NCBI RefSeq assembly: GCF_030687295.1
Contig: NZ_CP117425.1
Location: forward strand, 2,236,001-2,300,000
DNA length: 64,000 nucleotides
Direction of reading: 5' to 3'
Origin: Pseudomonas beijingensis
GTDB lineage: Bacteria > Pseudomonadota > Gammaproteobacteria > Pseudomonadales > Pseudomonadaceae
In this document: positions 38,011-48,670 of the stretch, piece by piece
How the letters are laid out: the number at the start of each line of letters is the position of its first letter
Position numbering within the stretch: the first letter of the stretch is position 1
The notes under the pieces: generated by a model
Told to the model about the DNA's origin: nothing
What the model saw: the letters and a program-made list of their open reading frames with translations, nothing else
The model's database searches: none
Program-made: the position numbers and the translations under genes

Positions 38011-38181
38011 TTCCGTTTTCGCCCTTGCTGTGGTATAAAATGCGCCGCTTTCCGGGGATGACCCCGTAAGCTTAAATCCACACACGTGTCGACACGATGA
38101 CCTGGGTGCCTCGGCTTATATAAGCCGCTGGTTGGTCATTGGGATACGTGGAGGCCAAACCCGACTTATCAAGGAACTATC
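38011..38181 (+). promoter_or_regulatory. rpsB promoter and structured leader (S2 autoregulation candidate)
   Basis: TTCCGT (38011) and TATAAA (38034-38039), 17 bases apart, are a possible promoter. The leader folds: ATGACC (38097-38102) pairs with GGTCAT (38134-38139), enclosing a GGCTTATATAAGCC palindrome (38113-38126), followed by TTGGGATACGTGGAGGCC. The GGATACGTGGAGGC stretch resembles the conserved rpsB leader of gamma-proteobacteria through which S2 represses its own operon. Confidence 0.6.
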
Positions 38182-38919
38182 ATGTCCCAAGTCAACATGC
38201 GCGATATGCTGAAGGCCGGTGTGCACTTCGGTCACCAGACCCGTTACTGGAACCCGAAAATGGGCAAGTACATTTTCGGCGCGCGTAACAAGATCCACAT
38301 CATCAACCTTGAAAAAACCCTGCCAATGTTCAACGAGGCACTGACCTTCGTAGAGCGCCTGGCCCAGGGCAAAAACAAGATTCTGTTCGTCGGCACCAAG
38401 CGTTCCGCTGGCAAGATCGTTGCTGAAGAAGCAGCACGTTGCGGTTCGCCGTACGTCGATCACCGCTGGTTGGGCGGCATGCTGACCAACTTCAAGACCA
38501 TTCGCGCTTCCATCAAGCGTCTGCGTGACCTTGAAGTTCAGTCCGAAGACGGTACTTTCGCCAAGCTGACCAAGAAAGAAGCGCTGATGCGCACTCGCGA
38601 TCTTGAGAAGCTGGACCGCTCCCTGGGCGGTATCAAGGACATGGGCGGTCTGCCTGACGCACTGTTCGTGATCGACGTTGACCACGAGCGCATCGCGATC
38701 ACCGAAGCCAACAAGCTGGGTATCCCGGTCATCGGCGTTGTCGATACCAACAGCAGCCCGGAAGGCGTTGACTACATCATCCCAGGTAACGATGACGCCA
38801 TCCGCGCCATCCAGCTGTACATGGGTTCGATGGCTGACGCTGTGATCCGTGGTCGCAACAATGTTAACGGCGGCACCGAAGTCTTCGCTGAAGAAGCTCC
38901 GGCAGCAGCCGCTGAGTAA
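38182..38919 (+). CDS. rpsB: 30S ribosomal protein S2
   Basis: 245 residues. [33 protein letters not shown] is the S2 N-terminus; it also has [13 protein letters not shown] and [12 protein letters not shown]. It assembles late on the small subunit near S1. Codon use is strongly biased, as for a highly expressed gene. AAGGAAC precedes ATG. It is followed by a terminator/attenuator and tsf. Confidence 0.99.
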   Translation: MSQVNMRDMLKAGVHFGHQTRYWNPKMGKYIFGARNKIHIINLEKTLPMFNEALTFVERLAQGKNKILFVGTKRSAGKIVAEEAARCGSPYVDHRWLGGMLTNFKTIRASIKRLRDLEVQSEDGTFAKLTKKEALMRTRDLEKLDRSLGGIKDMGGLPDALFVIDVDHERIAITEANKLGIPVIGVVDTNSSPEGVDYIIPGNDDAIRAIQLYMGSMADAVIRGRNNVNGGTEVFAEEAPAAAAE

Positions 38920-38948
38920 TCGACGCCCCTGGCGTTGACTCAGTAAGC

Positions 38949-38973
38949 AAAAAGGGGGCTTGGCCCCCTTTTT
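38949..38973 (+). terminator. Terminator/attenuator between rpsB and tsf
   Basis: AAAAAGGGGG / CCCCCTTTTT with a 5-base loop is an excellent intrinsic terminator, 30 bases after the rpsB stop. Partial read-through would lower tsf relative to rpsB, as in E. coli. Confidence 0.85.
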
Positions 38974-39114
38974 GCCACCTCGAAAACCATTTGCCGCCGG
39001 CGCAGTGACCTGTTTGTAACCTGCCGCGGCCTATAAGCAGTGGTTTTCCAGGAAGAATTGATCGCCCGTTCGATCGGGTGGAATGGTTGAAAACCTATCC
39101 AAGAGGATTTTGAA

Positions 39115-39978
39115 ATGGCAGAGATTACTGCAGCGTTGGTCAAAGAACTGCGCGAGCGTACCGGCGAAGGCATGATGGACTGCAAGAAAGCCTTGACCAA
39201 GGCTGGCGGCGACATCGAGAAAGCCATTGATGACATGCGTGCTTCGGGCGCCATCAAGGCTGCCAAGAAAGCCGGCAACATTGCCGCTGAAGGCGCGATC
39301 GGCATCAAGGATGACGGTAAAGCTGCCGTTATCATCGAAGTCAACTCGCAGACCGACTTCCTGGCCCTGCAAGACGACTTCAAGGCATTCGTTGCCGCCA
39401 GCGTCGAAAAAGCATTCGCCGACAAACTGACCGACGCAGCTCCGCTGATCGCCGCTCAGGAATCGGCTCGTGAAGCCCTGGTTGCCAAAGTAGGCGAAAA
39501 CGTCAACATCCGTCGTCTGGTTCGCGTCGAAGGCGATGTTGTCGGTTCTTACCTGCACGGCAACAAGATCGGCGTCGTTGTAGCTCTCAAAGGCGGCAGC
39601 GTCGAGCTGGCCAAGGACATCGCGATGCACGTCGCAGCCAGCAACCCTGAGTTCCTGCTGCCGTCGGAAGTTTCCGCTGATGCCATCGAGCGCGAAAAAG
39701 CCGTGTTCATGCAGCTCAACGAAGACAAGATCAAAGGCAAGCCTGCCGAAATCGTTGAAAAAATGGTTGCCGGTCGTATCACCAAGTTCCTGGCTGAAGC
39801 CAGCCTGGTTGAGCAGGCGTTCGTCAAGAACCCTGAAATCAAGGTCGGCGAACTGGCCAAGAAGGGCGGCGCTGAAATCGTTTCCTTCACTTACTTCAAA
39901 GTGGGCGAAGGCATCGAGAAGCCAGTAGACAACTTCGCTGAAGAAGTGGCTGCTCAGCTGGCTGCCAGCAAGCAATAA
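39115..39978 (+). CDS. tsf: Elongation factor Ts
   Basis: 287 residues. It is the guanine-nucleotide exchange factor for EF-Tu. The N-terminal UBA-like domain ([24 protein letters not shown]) and the EF-Tu-contacting TDF motif ([10 protein letters not shown], residues 77-86) are intact. The C-terminal coiled-coil region and dimerisation module are present. GAGGAT precedes ATG, and a terminator follows. Confidence 0.99.
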   Translation: MAEITAALVKELRERTGEGMMDCKKALTKAGGDIEKAIDDMRASGAIKAAKKAGNIAAEGAIGIKDDGKAAVIIEVNSQTDFLALQDDFKAFVAASVEKAFADKLTDAAPLIAAQESAREALVAKVGENVNIRRLVRVEGDVVGSYLHGNKIGVVVALKGGSVELAKDIAMHVAASNPEFLLPSEVSADAIEREKAVFMQLNEDKIKGKPAEIVEKMVAGRITKFLAEASLVEQAFVKNPEIKVGELAKKGGAEIVSFTYFKVGEGIEKPVDNFAEEVAAQLAASKQ

Positions 39979-40003
39979 GACAGTTTTCATAACTGTCGCC
40001 CTG

Positions 40004-40035
40004 AAGAGGCTGCCCGCTTATGCGCGCAGCCTCTT
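40004..40035 (+). terminator. Terminator after tsf
   Basis: 10-bp perfect stem AAGAGGCTGC / GCAGCCTCTT with a 12-base loop, ending in TTTT, 26 bases after the tsf stop. Confidence 0.8.
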
Positions 40036-40191
40036 TTCAGATGGGGATGCCGATTTTTATTGGTTTCCTGTCGGAACTGGCTTACAAAGCCCGTGTTCCG
40101 ATGACGCTGTGTCAGCGTCAAGCTAGAGTGAACGCAGGCTGCAAACAGTCCGCAAAGAATTTTTGAAAATACGCCGCAGGAGAGATTCGCA

Positions 40192-40935
40192 ATGGCTCAG
40201 CAGGGCAGTGGTTATCAGGCTCGCTATAAACGCATTCTACTCAAGCTTAGCGGCGAGGCCCTGATGGGCTCGGAAGAGTTCGGGATCGATCCGAAAGTGC
40301 TGGATCGCATGGCCCTGGAAGTTGGCCAACTGGTCGGGATCGGCGTTCAGGTCGGCCTGGTCATCGGCGGCGGCAACCTGTTCCGCGGTGCGGCGCTGAG
40401 CGCGGCCGGCATGGATCGGGTCACAGGCGACCACATGGGCATGCTGGCCACTGTGATGAACGCCCTGGCTATGCGCGACGCGCTGGAGCGTGCCAATATC
40501 TCGGCCATCGTGATGTCGGCCATTTCCATGGTTGGCGTGACCGATCACTACGACCGCCGCAAAGCCATGCGCCACCTCAACGCCAAGGAAGTGGTGATTT
40601 TTGCCGCCGGTACCGGTAATCCGTTCTTCACCACGGATTCGGCTGCCTGCCTGCGAGCGATCGAGATCGATGCCGATGTCGTGCTCAAGGCAACCAAGGT
40701 CGATGGCGTCTATACCGCTGACCCGTTCAAGGACCCGCATGCCGAGAAGTTCGATCATCTGACCTACGATGAAGTGCTGGATCGCAAGCTGGGTGTCATG
40801 GACCTGACGGCTATCTGCCTGTGCCGCGACCACAAGATGCCGCTGCGCGTCTTTAACATGAACAAGCCTGGCGCCCTGCTGAATATCGTCCATGGCGGCG
40901 CCGAAGGAACACTGATCGAGGAAGCTCAACAATGA
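40192..40935 (+). CDS. pyrH: UMP kinase
   Basis: 247 residues, amino-acid-kinase fold. It makes UDP from UMP and [17 protein letters not shown] (about 14-27), GGGNLFRGA and [13 protein letters not shown] are diagnostic. GGAGAG precedes ATG. Its stop overlaps the frr start (ATGA). Confidence 0.98.
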   Translation: MAQQGSGYQARYKRILLKLSGEALMGSEEFGIDPKVLDRMALEVGQLVGIGVQVGLVIGGGNLFRGAALSAAGMDRVTGDHMGMLATVMNALAMRDALERANISAIVMSAISMVGVTDHYDRRKAMRHLNAKEVVIFAAGTGNPFFTTDSAACLRAIEIDADVVLKATKVDGVYTADPFKDPHAEKFDHLTYDEVLDRKLGVMDLTAICLCRDHKMPLRVFNMNKPGALLNIVHGGAEGTLIEEAQQ

Positions 40936-41489
40936 TCAACGAAATCAAGAAAGACGCTGAACAGCGCATGCAGAAATCCCTGGAGTCCCTGGCACACAAC
41001 TTCGGTCGCATCCGCACCGGCCAGGCGCACCCGAGCATCCTCGAGGGCGTGATGGTGCCGTACTACGGTTCCGATACCCCGATCAAGCAAGTGGCCAACA
41101 TCACCGTCAAGGACGCGCGTACCCTGCAGGTCGTGGCCTTCGAGCGCAACATGTTGGGCGCGGTCGACAAGGCTATCGGCAGTGCCGGCCTGAACCTGAA
41201 CCCGACCAACCTGGGTGAGCTGCTGCTGATCTCCATGCCGGCCCTGACTGAGGAAACCCGTAAGGGCTTCACCAAGCAGGCGCGTGATGTGGCTGAAGAC
41301 GCTCGTGTTGCCGTGCGCAACATCCGCCGTGATGCCAACAGCCAGCTCAAGGACCTGGTCAAGGAAAAGGAAATCAGCGAAGACGAAGAGCGTCGCGCCA
41401 CTGGCGAGATCGACGACCTGACCAAGAAGTATGTGGCTAAGATCGATGCGGATTTGGCGCAGAAAGAAAAAGACCTGATGGCCGTATAA
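40932..41489 (+). CDS. frr: Ribosome recycling factor
   Basis: 185 residues. It splits post-termination ribosomes with EF-G. Landmarks are [37 protein letters not shown] at the N-terminus and [26 protein letters not shown] in the long-helix domain. It overlaps pyrH by 4 bases, implying coupled translation. Confidence 0.98.
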   Translation: MINEIKKDAEQRMQKSLESLAHNFGRIRTGQAHPSILEGVMVPYYGSDTPIKQVANITVKDARTLQVVAFERNMLGAVDKAIGSAGLNLNPTNLGELLLISMPALTEETRKGFTKQARDVAEDARVAVRNIRRDANSQLKDLVKEKEISEDEERRATGEIDDLTKKYVAKIDADLAQKEKDLMAV

Positions 41490-41502
41490 GGGTCTCGTTT
41501 TC

Positions 41503-42258
41503 ATGGAAAAGACCAAGCAGGCCGTGCCGTTTGCGGTGCCGCGCCATGTGGCGATCATCATGGATGGCAACAACCGTTGGGCCAAGAAGCGCTTTATGCC
41601 TGGCGTCGCCGGGCACAAGGCGGGGGTCGATGCGGTTCGTGCGGTCATTGAGGTGTGCGCCGAGGCGGGGGTCGAGGTGCTGACTCTGTTCGCCTTCTCT
41701 AGCGAGAACTGGCAGCGCCCGGCCGATGAAGTCAGCGCCTTGATGGACCTGTTCCTCAAGGCTCTGCGTCGTGAGGCCAAGCGCCTCAATGACAACAAGA
41801 TCAGCTTGCGCATCATCGGCGATCGCTCGCGCTTCCATCCTGAATTGCAGGCTGCGATGCGCGAAGCCGAGGCCGCGACGGCGGGTGCCAATCGGTTCGT
41901 CCTGCAAATCGCCGCCAACTACGGTGGCCAGTGGGACATTGCCCAGGCCGCCCAGCGCCTGGCGCGGGAAGTCCAGGCCGGGCACTTGCGCCCGGAAGAC
42001 ATCACTCCTGAGCTGTTGCAGACCTGCCTGGCGACCGGCGACCTGCCGGTGCCGGACCTGTGCATCCGTACCGGTGGCGAGCATCGCATCAGCAACTTCC
42101 TGCTCTGGCAGTTGGCGTATGCCGAGCTGTACTTCTCCGACCTGTTCTGGCCGGACTTCAAACACGAAGCCATGCGCACCGCACTGGCCGATTTCGCTTC
42201 CCGTCAGCGTCGCTTCGGTAAAACGAGCGAGCAGATCGAAGCTGGAGCCCGGGTTTAA
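41503..42258 (+). CDS. uppS: Undecaprenyl diphosphate synthase
   Basis: 251 residues, cis-prenyltransferase. It builds C55-PP, the lipid carrier for peptidoglycan and O-antigen. IIMDGNNRWAKKR contains the catalytic Asp21. FAFSSENWQRP and RTGGEHRISNFLLWQLAYAELYF are family signatures. Its TAA overlaps the cdsA ATG (TAATG). Confidence 0.98.
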   Translation: MEKTKQAVPFAVPRHVAIIMDGNNRWAKKRFMPGVAGHKAGVDAVRAVIEVCAEAGVEVLTLFAFSSENWQRPADEVSALMDLFLKALRREAKRLNDNKISLRIIGDRSRFHPELQAAMREAEAATAGANRFVLQIAANYGGQWDIAQAAQRLAREVQAGHLRPEDITPELLQTCLATGDLPVPDLCIRTGGEHRISNFLLWQLAYAELYFSDLFWPDFKHEAMRTALADFASRQRRFGKTSEQIEAGARV

Positions 42259-43064
42259 TGCTTAAACAACGAATCATCACTGCTTTGATCCTGTTGCCCA
42301 TCGCCCTGGGTGGTTTCTTCCTGCTCAAAGGCGCCAGTTTCGCGCTGTTCATCGGACTGGTCGTGACTCTGGGGGCGTGGGAGTGGGCGCGGTTGGCGGG
42401 TTTTCCTGCGCAGTCGGCGCGCGTGGCCTACGCAGCGGCCGTGGCGGCCATGCTGTTCATCATGTACGTGGTGCCTGGCCTCGCGCCTTGGGTGCTCGGT
42501 GCCGCGGTGCTGTGGTGGGCGACGGCGACCTTCCTGGTCCTGACCTATCCGCAGACTACGCATCACTGGGCCAACACGGCGACCAAGCTGGTCATCGGCC
42601 TGTTGATCCTGCTGCCGGCCTGGCAGGGGCTGATCTGGATCAAGCAAGGCCCACTGGGTAACTGGCAGATCATGGCTGTGATGGTGCTGGTCTGGGGGGC
42701 CGACGTCGGCGCCTATTTTTCCGGTAAGGCCTTCGGCAAGCGCAAGCTCGCGCCGAAAGTCAGCCCTGGCAAGAGTTGGGAAGGGGTCTATGGCGGTTTG
42801 GCCCTGAGCCTGGTGATCACCACCGTGGTCGGTTTCGTGCGCGACTGGACGGTCGCGCAGCTGTTCATGGGGCTTTTGGGCGCCGCCTTGATCGTATTCG
42901 TGTCCGTCGTCGGCGACCTGACCGAAAGCATGTTCAAGCGTCAATCCGGGATCAAGGACAGCAGTAACCTGTTGCCCGGTCACGGTGGCGTGCTGGATCG
43001 CATCGACAGCCTGACTGCCGCGATCCCGATCTTTGCCGTGCTGTTGTGGATGGCGGCACCGTGA
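42258..43064 (+). CDS. cdsA: Phosphatidate cytidylyltransferase
   Basis: 268 residues, polytopic inner-membrane protein with at least six TM helices. It makes CDP-diacylglycerol from phosphatidate and CTP. The C-terminal signature [24 protein letters not shown] (about 231-254) carries the metal-binding aspartates. It overlaps uppS by 1 base and dxr by 4. Confidence 0.97.
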   Translation: MLKQRIITALILLPIALGGFFLLKGASFALFIGLVVTLGAWEWARLAGFPAQSARVAYAAAVAAMLFIMYVVPGLAPWVLGAAVLWWATATFLVLTYPQTTHHWANTATKLVIGLLILLPAWQGLIWIKQGPLGNWQIMAVMVLVWGADVGAYFSGKAFGKRKLAPKVSPGKSWEGVYGGLALSLVITTVVGFVRDWTVAQLFMGLLGAALIVFVSVVGDLTESMFKRQSGIKDSSNLLPGHGGVLDRIDSLTAAIPIFAVLLWMAAP

Positions 43065-44251
43065 GTCGCCCCCAGCAGATCACTGTCCTTGGCGCGACCG
43101 GTTCGATTGGCCTGAGTACGCTTGACGTCATTGGCCGGCATCCGGAGCGCTACCAGGTGTTCGCCCTCAGTGGCTTCACGCGCTTGAGTGAGTTGCTGGC
43201 GTTGTGCAAACGCCACACGCCGCGGTTTGCCGTGGTGCCCGAGGCAGGCGTGGCGCGGGCGTTGCAGGATGATCTGCGCGCTGCCGGCCTGCAAACCCGT
43301 GTGCTGGTGGGGGAGGAGGGGCTCTGCCAAGTGGCTGCCGACCCTGAAGTCGACGCCGTGATGGCGGCGATTGTCGGTGCAGCGGGCCTGCGTCCGACCC
43401 TCGCGGCGGTGGAGGCCGGCAAGAAGATCCTGCTGGCCAATAAAGAGGCGCTGGTGATGTCCGGCGCGTTATTTATGCAGGCGGTACGCAAGAGCGGCTC
43501 GGTGTTGCTGCCCATCGACAGCGAGCACAATGCGATTTTTCAATGCATGCCGCAGGATTTTTCCCGTGGTCTCGGCGCGGTAGGCGTTCGACGGATTTTG
43601 CTGACAGCCTCCGGTGGCCCGTTCCGGCAGACGCCGTTGGAAGAATTGGTGCATGTTTCACCCGAACAGGCCTGTGCACATCCGAACTGGTCCATGGGGC
43701 GCAAGATTTCCGTGGATTCGGCCAGCATGATGAACAAGGGCCTGGAACTGATCGAGGCCTGCTGGCTGTTCGATGCCAAGCCGTCGCAGGTCGAGGTGGT
43801 GATTCACCCCCAGAGCGTGATTCACTCCCTGGTGGACTACGTCGACGGTTCGGTGCTGGCTCAGTTGGGCAACCCGGACATGCGCACCCCGATCGCCAAT
43901 GCCCTGGCCTGGCCGGAGCGTATCGACTCGGGCGTTGCACCACTGGACCTGTTCGCCATCGCTCGTTTGGATTTCCAGGCGCCCGATGAACAGCGCTTCC
44001 CCTGCCTGCGCCTGGCGCGCCAGGCGGCCGAGGCGGGCAACAGCGCACCGGCCATGCTTAATGCTGCCAATGAAGTGGCAGTTGCTGCGTTTCTCGATGG
44101 ACGTGTCCGTTACCTCGAGATCGCGAGTATCATCGAGGAAGTCTTGAATCTCGAGGCCGTGGTTTCGGTCGATGACCTCGATACAGTATTTACGGCGGAT
44201 GCCAGGGCCCGTGAGTTGGCGGGCCAATGGCTGCAGCGCCACGGGCGTTGA
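43061..44251 (+). CDS. dxr: 1-deoxy-D-xylulose 5-phosphate reductoisomerase
   Basis: 396 residues from a GTG start at 43061 that overlaps the cdsA stop (GTGA); the longer frame from 43046 is not needed. First committed step of the MEP pathway. NADPH motif GATGSIG (residues 11-17), metal site SEHNAIFQC and the active-site loop [21 protein letters not shown] are all intact. Confidence 0.97.
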   Translation: MSRPQQITVLGATGSIGLSTLDVIGRHPERYQVFALSGFTRLSELLALCKRHTPRFAVVPEAGVARALQDDLRAAGLQTRVLVGEEGLCQVAADPEVDAVMAAIVGAAGLRPTLAAVEAGKKILLANKEALVMSGALFMQAVRKSGSVLLPIDSEHNAIFQCMPQDFSRGLGAVGVRRILLTASGGPFRQTPLEELVHVSPEQACAHPNWSMGRKISVDSASMMNKGLELIEACWLFDAKPSQVEVVIHPQSVIHSLVDYVDGSVLAQLGNPDMRTPIANALAWPERIDSGVAPLDLFAIARLDFQAPDEQRFPCLRLARQAAEAGNSAPAMLNAANEVAVAAFLDGRVRYLEIASIIEEVLNLEAVVSVDDLDTVFTADARARELAGQWLQRHGR

Positions 44252-44303
44252 AGCTGCGATACGTTAGCCAGGGTTGCCCTGGACAGGATTGCGGAGAAAA
44301 CAG

Positions 44304-45656
44304 ATGAGCGCGCTCTATATGATTGTCGGCACCCTGGTTGCCTTGGGGGTGTTGGTCACTTTTCACGAATTCGGTCATTTCTGGGTTGCGCGTCGCTGTG
44401 GCGTCAAGGTCCTGCGTTTTTCCGTGGGCTTTGGCATGCCTCTGCTGCGTTGGCACGACAAGAAAGGCACGGAGTTCGTCGTGGCGGCCATCCCATTGGG
44501 CGGCTACGTCAAGATGCTCGACGAGCGCGAAGGCGAAGTGCCGGCCGATCAGCTCGATCAATCCTTCAATCGCAAGACCGTCCGTCAGCGTATCGCCATC
44601 GTCGCGGCGGGGCCGATTGCCAACTTCCTGCTGGCCATGGTGTTTTTCTGGGGCCTGGCCATGCTGGGTAGCGAGCAGGTGCGTCCGGTCATCGGTGGGG
44701 TAGAGGCCGGTAGCGTCGCCGCCCGTGCCGGGCTGGGTGCCGGGCAGGAAATCGTTGCCATCGATGGGGAGCCGACATCGGGCTGGGCGGCGGTCAACCT
44801 GCAACTGGTGCGTCGCCTGGGTGAGAGCGGTTCGTTGCAATTGATGGTGCGCGAGCAGGGTTCCACGGTGGATTCGCCTCGCGAACTGATCCTGGACAAC
44901 TGGCTCAAGGGCGCCGACGAGCCGGATCCGATCCGTTCCCTGGGGATCAAGCCATGGCGTCCGGCCTTGCCGCCGATACTCGCCGAACTCGACCCGAAAG
45001 GCCCGGCCCAGGCTGCCGGCCTGAAGACCGGCGATCGGTTGCTGGCACTCGACGGCCAGCCGGTCAGCGACTGGCAGCAGGTGGTCGATTCGGTTCGTGT
45101 GCGTCCTGATACCAAAATTGTGCTGCGCGTCGAGCGCGACGGTGCTCCAATCGACGTCCCGGTGACCCTGGCCGCTCGTGGCGAGAGCAAGGCGCCGACC
45201 GGTTACCTGGGGGCGGGCGTCAAGGCGATCGACTGGCCACCGGAAATGATCCGCGAGGTCAGTTTCGGCCCTGTGGCGGCGATTGGCGAGGGTGCGCGTC
45301 GTACCTGGACCATGAGCATCCTGACGCTGGACTCGCTCAAGAAAATGTTGTTCGGTGAGCTCTCGGTAAAAAACTTGAGTGGACCGATAACCATTGCTAA
45401 AGTGGCGGGCGCTTCTGCCCAGTCGGGCGTCGCTGATTTCCTGAATTTCCTTGCTTATCTGAGCATTAGCCTGGGGGTTCTGAATTTGCTGCCCATTCCG
45501 GTACTGGATGGGGGGCATCTGCTGTTTTATCTGATCGAGTGGGCGCGTGGTCGTCCCTTGTCGGATCGGGTGCAAGGTTGGGGGATACAGATCGGTATCA
45601 GCTTGGTGGTCGGGGTCATGTTGCTTGCCCTCGTCAACGATCTGGGTCGTCTGTAA
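44304..45656 (+). CDS. rseP: RIP metalloprotease RseP (site-2 protease)
   Basis: 450 residues, inner-membrane zinc protease. It cleaves the anti-sigma factor after the DegS-type cut to release the AlgU/RpoE envelope-stress sigma; called MucP in P. aeruginosa. Active site HEFGH (residues 21-25) and the second motif NLLPIPVLDGGH (near 390) are intact, with two PDZ domains between. ATG 44304 with GGAG is preferred to 44274. A hairpin and then bamA follow. Confidence 0.97.
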   Translation: MSALYMIVGTLVALGVLVTFHEFGHFWVARRCGVKVLRFSVGFGMPLLRWHDKKGTEFVVAAIPLGGYVKMLDEREGEVPADQLDQSFNRKTVRQRIAIVAAGPIANFLLAMVFFWGLAMLGSEQVRPVIGGVEAGSVAARAGLGAGQEIVAIDGEPTSGWAAVNLQLVRRLGESGSLQLMVREQGSTVDSPRELILDNWLKGADEPDPIRSLGIKPWRPALPPILAELDPKGPAQAAGLKTGDRLLALDGQPVSDWQQVVDSVRVRPDTKIVLRVERDGAPIDVPVTLAARGESKAPTGYLGAGVKAIDWPPEMIREVSFGPVAAIGEGARRTWTMSILTLDSLKKMLFGELSVKNLSGPITIAKVAGASAQSGVADFLNFLAYLSISLGVLNLLPIPVLDGGHLLFYLIEWARGRPLSDRVQGWGIQIGISLVVGVMLLALVNDLGRL

Positions 45657-45676
45657 CGCTTCGCTGAATTGCGAAT

Positions 45677-45695
45677 CTGCCGCATTCTGCGGCAG
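45677..45695 (+). terminator. Hairpin between rseP and bamA
   Basis: CTGCCGCA / TGCGGCAG with a 3-base loop, followed by TTTGTTT, 20 bases after the rseP stop. It may attenuate read-through into bamA. Confidence 0.6.
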
Positions 45696-45730
45696 TTTGT
45701 TTATTGCCAGTTGGAATAAGAAAGGACTTC

Positions 45731-48118
45731 ATGAAACGTCTGCTGCTAACTGCGGTTCTCACCGTATTGATGATCGCCGAAGTTCACGCCGAGTCCTTCA
45801 CTATCTCTGATATTCGCGTCAATGGCCTCCAGCGGGTCTCCGCGGGTAGCGTCTTTGGTGCCTTGCCGTTGAACGTCGGCGAGCAGGCGGATGATCGGCG
45901 CCTGGTGGAATCCACGCGTGCGCTGTTCAAGACCGGCTTCTTTCAAGATATCCAGCTGGGCCGTGACGGCAATGTCCTGGTCATCACGGTAGTCGAGCGC
46001 CCGTCGGTCGCCAGTATCGAGATCGAAGGCAACAAGGCGATCTCCACTGAAGACCTGATGAAGGGCCTCAAGCAATCCGGCCTGGCCGAAGGCGAGATCT
46101 TCCAGCGCGCCACTCTCGAAGGTGTGCGTAACGAGCTGCAGCGCCAGTACGTTGCCCAGGGCCGCTACTCGGCCACCGTCGACACCGAAGTGGTGCCGCA
46201 GCCGCGCAACCGCGTCGGCCTGAAGGTCAACATCAACGAAGGTACCGTGGCGGCCATCCAGCACATCAACGTGGTGGGCAACACGGTTTTCCCTGACGAA
46301 GACCTGATCGACCTGTTCGAACTCAAGACCACCAACTGGCTGTCGTTCTTCAAGAACGACGACAAGTACGCCCGTGAAAAACTTTCCGGTGACTTGGAGC
46401 GCCTGCGTTCCTACTACCTGGACCGTGGCTACATCAACATGGACATCGCTTCGACCCAGGTGTCCATCACCCCGGACAAGAAGCACGTCTACATTACTGT
46501 GAACGTCAACGAAGGCGAGAAGTACACCGTTCGTGACGTCAAGCTCAGCGGTGACCTGAAGGTCCCTGAGGACCAGGTCAAGTCGCTGCTGCTGGTACAG
46601 AAGGGCCAGGTGTTCTCGCGCAAGCTGATGACCACCACGTCCGAGCTGATCACCCGTCGCCTGGGTAACGAGGGTTACACCTTCGCCAACGTCAACGGCG
46701 TGCCGCAGCCGCATGATGAAGACCACACCGTCGACATCACTTTCGCCGTGGACCCGGGCAAGCGTGCCTACGTCAACCGCATCAACTTCCGTGGCAACAC
46801 CAAGTCCGAGGACGAAGTGCTGCGCCGTGAAATGCGTCAGATGGAAGGTGGCTGGGCGTCGACCTACCTGATCGACCAGTCCAAGACCCGCCTGGAGCGC
46901 CTGGGCTTCTTCAAGGAAGTCAACGTCGAGACACCGGCCGTGCCGGGCGTCGATGACCAGGTCGATGTGAACTACAGCGTCGAAGAGCAGGCTTCCGGCT
47001 CGATCACCGCCAGCGTCGGTTTCGCCCAGAGCGCCGGCCTGATCCTCGGTGGTTCGATCACCCAGAACAACTTCCTGGGTACCGGTAACAAGGTCAGCAT
47101 CGGCTTGACCCGCAGCGAATACCAGACACGCTACAACTTCGGCTTCGTGGACCCCTACTGGACCGCGGACGGTGTGAGCCTGGGCTACAACGCCTTCTAC
47201 CGCACCACCGACTATGACGAGCTCGATTCCGATGTCTCCAGCTATGCAGTAGACAGCTTGGGTGCTGGCGTCAACGTGGGTTATCCAATCAGCGAGACTT
47301 CGCGACTCACATTCGGTCTCACCGCCCAGCAGGACGAAATCAGCACTGGCCGCTATACCGTTGATGAGATCTTCGATTTCGTCGAGAAGGAAGGCGATAA
47401 GTACCTGAACTTCAAGGCCTCTGCCGGTTGGTCCGAGTCGACCTTGAACAAGGGTGTGTTGGCAACTCGTGGCCATTCCCAGAGCCTGGTATTGGAAACG
47501 ACTACCCCTGGCAGTGACCTCTCGTTCTTCAAGCTCGACTACCGCGGCCAGCTGTTCCAGCCGCTGACTGACAACTACACCATGCGCCTGCATACCGAAC
47601 TGGGCTTTGGTGATGGCTACGGCTCGACCGATGGCCTGCCGTTCTACGAGAACTACTACGCCGGTGGTTTCAACTCGGTGCGTGGTTTCAAGGACAGTAC
47701 CTTGGGCCCGCGCAGTACGCCAAGCCGTGGTGAATCTGTCACGGGTAACAAAGGCACATTGGCGGACCCGGACCAGGATCCACTGCCATTCGGTGGTAAT
47801 GTCCTGATACAAGGTGGTGTCGAGGTGTTGTTTCCAATGCCGTTCGTCAAGGATCAACGCTCCCTGCGTACTTCGGTATTCTGGGACGTGGGTAACGTAT
47901 TCGACTCCAGTTGCGATAACGCCAAGAATACCAACGGCTCTTCGTCCAAAGCCGAATGTAACGACATCAGTCTGAGCAACCTGGCCAGTTCCGTGGGTGT
48001 GGGCGTGACCTGGGTCACCGCGCTGGGTCCTTTGAGCTTCGCGTTGGCGATGCCGATCAAGAAACCGGATGACGCTGAAACCCAAGTGTTCCAATTCTCC
48101 CTCGGCCAGACGTTCTAA
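45731..48118 (+). CDS. bamA: Outer membrane protein assembly factor BamA
   Basis: 795 residues. Signal peptide MKRLLLTAVLTVLMIAEVHA (20 residues), five POTRA domains to about residue 420 (starting ESFTISDIRVNGLQRVSAGSVF), then a 16-strand barrel. It ends FSLGQTF with the C-terminal aromatic needed for insertion, and has the conserved VRGF motif (FNSVRGFKDSTLGPRS). It folds and inserts outer-membrane proteins. ATG 45731 has GAAAGGA; the 45704 start is rejected as it would spoil the signal peptide. Confidence 0.98.
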   Translation: MKRLLLTAVLTVLMIAEVHAESFTISDIRVNGLQRVSAGSVFGALPLNVGEQADDRRLVESTRALFKTGFFQDIQLGRDGNVLVITVVERPSVASIEIEGNKAISTEDLMKGLKQSGLAEGEIFQRATLEGVRNELQRQYVAQGRYSATVDTEVVPQPRNRVGLKVNINEGTVAAIQHINVVGNTVFPDEDLIDLFELKTTNWLSFFKNDDKYAREKLSGDLERLRSYYLDRGYINMDIASTQVSITPDKKHVYITVNVNEGEKYTVRDVKLSGDLKVPEDQVKSLLLVQKGQVFSRKLMTTTSELITRRLGNEGYTFANVNGVPQPHDEDHTVDITFAVDPGKRAYVNRINFRGNTKSEDEVLRREMRQMEGGWASTYLIDQSKTRLERLGFFKEVNVETPAVPGVDDQVDVNYSVEEQASGSITASVGFAQSAGLILGGSITQNNFLGTGNKVSIGLTRSEYQTRYNFGFVDPYWTADGVSLGYNAFYRTTDYDELDSDVSSYAVDSLGAGVNVGYPISETSRLTFGLTAQQDEISTGRYTVDEIFDFVEKEGDKYLNFKASAGWSESTLNKGVLATRGHSQSLVLETTTPGSDLSFFKLDYRGQLFQPLTDNYTMRLHTELGFGDGYGSTDGLPFYENYYAGGFNSVRGFKDSTLGPRSTPSRGESVTGNKGTLADPDQDPLPFGGNVLIQGGVEVLFPMPFVKDQRSLRTSVFWDVGNVFDSSCDNAKNTNGSSSKAECNDISLSNLASSVGVGVTWVTALGPLSFALAMPIKKPDDAETQVFQFSLGQTF

Positions 48119-48163
48119 GCGTCTGACCCAAGATAACGACAATGGATTTTGTAGGAGTACATC

Positions 48164-48667
48164 GTGCGTAAGTTGACTCAATTGGTTCTCCTGGCGACCG
48201 TACTGGTCGCAGGTCCGGCTTTTGCCGACATGAAGATTGCCGTGCTGAATTATCAGATGGCCCTGCTGGAATCCGACGCGGCGAAGAAATACGCCGTGGA
48301 TGCGGAGAAGAAATTCGGCCCGCAACTGACCAAGCTCAAGGGCCTGGAAAGCAGCGCCAAGGGCATCCAGGATCGACTGGTCGCCGGTGGCGACAAGATG
48401 GCCCAGGGCGAGCGCGAGCGTCTGGAGCTTGAATTCAAGCAAAAGGCCCGTGACTTCCAGTTCCAGTCCAAGGAGTTGAACGAAGCAAAAGCCGTTGCCG
48501 ACCGTGAAATGCTCAAGCAACTCAAGCCGAAGCTCGACAGCGCCGTGGAAGAAGTCATCAAGAAAGGTGGTTTTGACCTGGTGTTCGAGCGTGGCGCAGT
48601 GATCGATGTCAAGCCTCAGTACGACATCACGCGCCAAGTGATCGAGCGCATGAATCAGCTGAAGTAA
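48164..48667 (+). CDS. skp: OmpH/Skp-family periplasmic chaperone
   Basis: 167 residues. Signal peptide MRKLTQLVLLATVLVAGPAFA (21) then DMKIAVLNYQMALLESDAAKKYA. The long charged helical arms (about 60-125) form the jellyfish tentacles of the trimer. It carries unfolded outer-membrane proteins to BamA, encoded 45 bases upstream. GTAGGAG precedes the GTG start at 48164. Confidence 0.94.
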   Translation: MRKLTQLVLLATVLVAGPAFADMKIAVLNYQMALLESDAAKKYAVDAEKKFGPQLTKLKGLESSAKGIQDRLVAGGDKMAQGERERLELEFKQKARDFQFQSKELNEAKAVADREMLKQLKPKLDSAVEEVIKKGGFDLVFERGAVIDVKPQYDITRQVIERMNQLK

Positions 48668-48670
48668 TCC

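Noticed and set aside
37044..38069. 341-residue plus-strand frame across map and the map-rpsB gap
   Set aside because: Antisense to map, then passes through a REPIN; no domain.
45746..48637. 963-residue minus-strand frame opposite bamA and skp
   Set aside because: It spans two unambiguous genes including their intergenic gap; a shadow caused by biased codon use.
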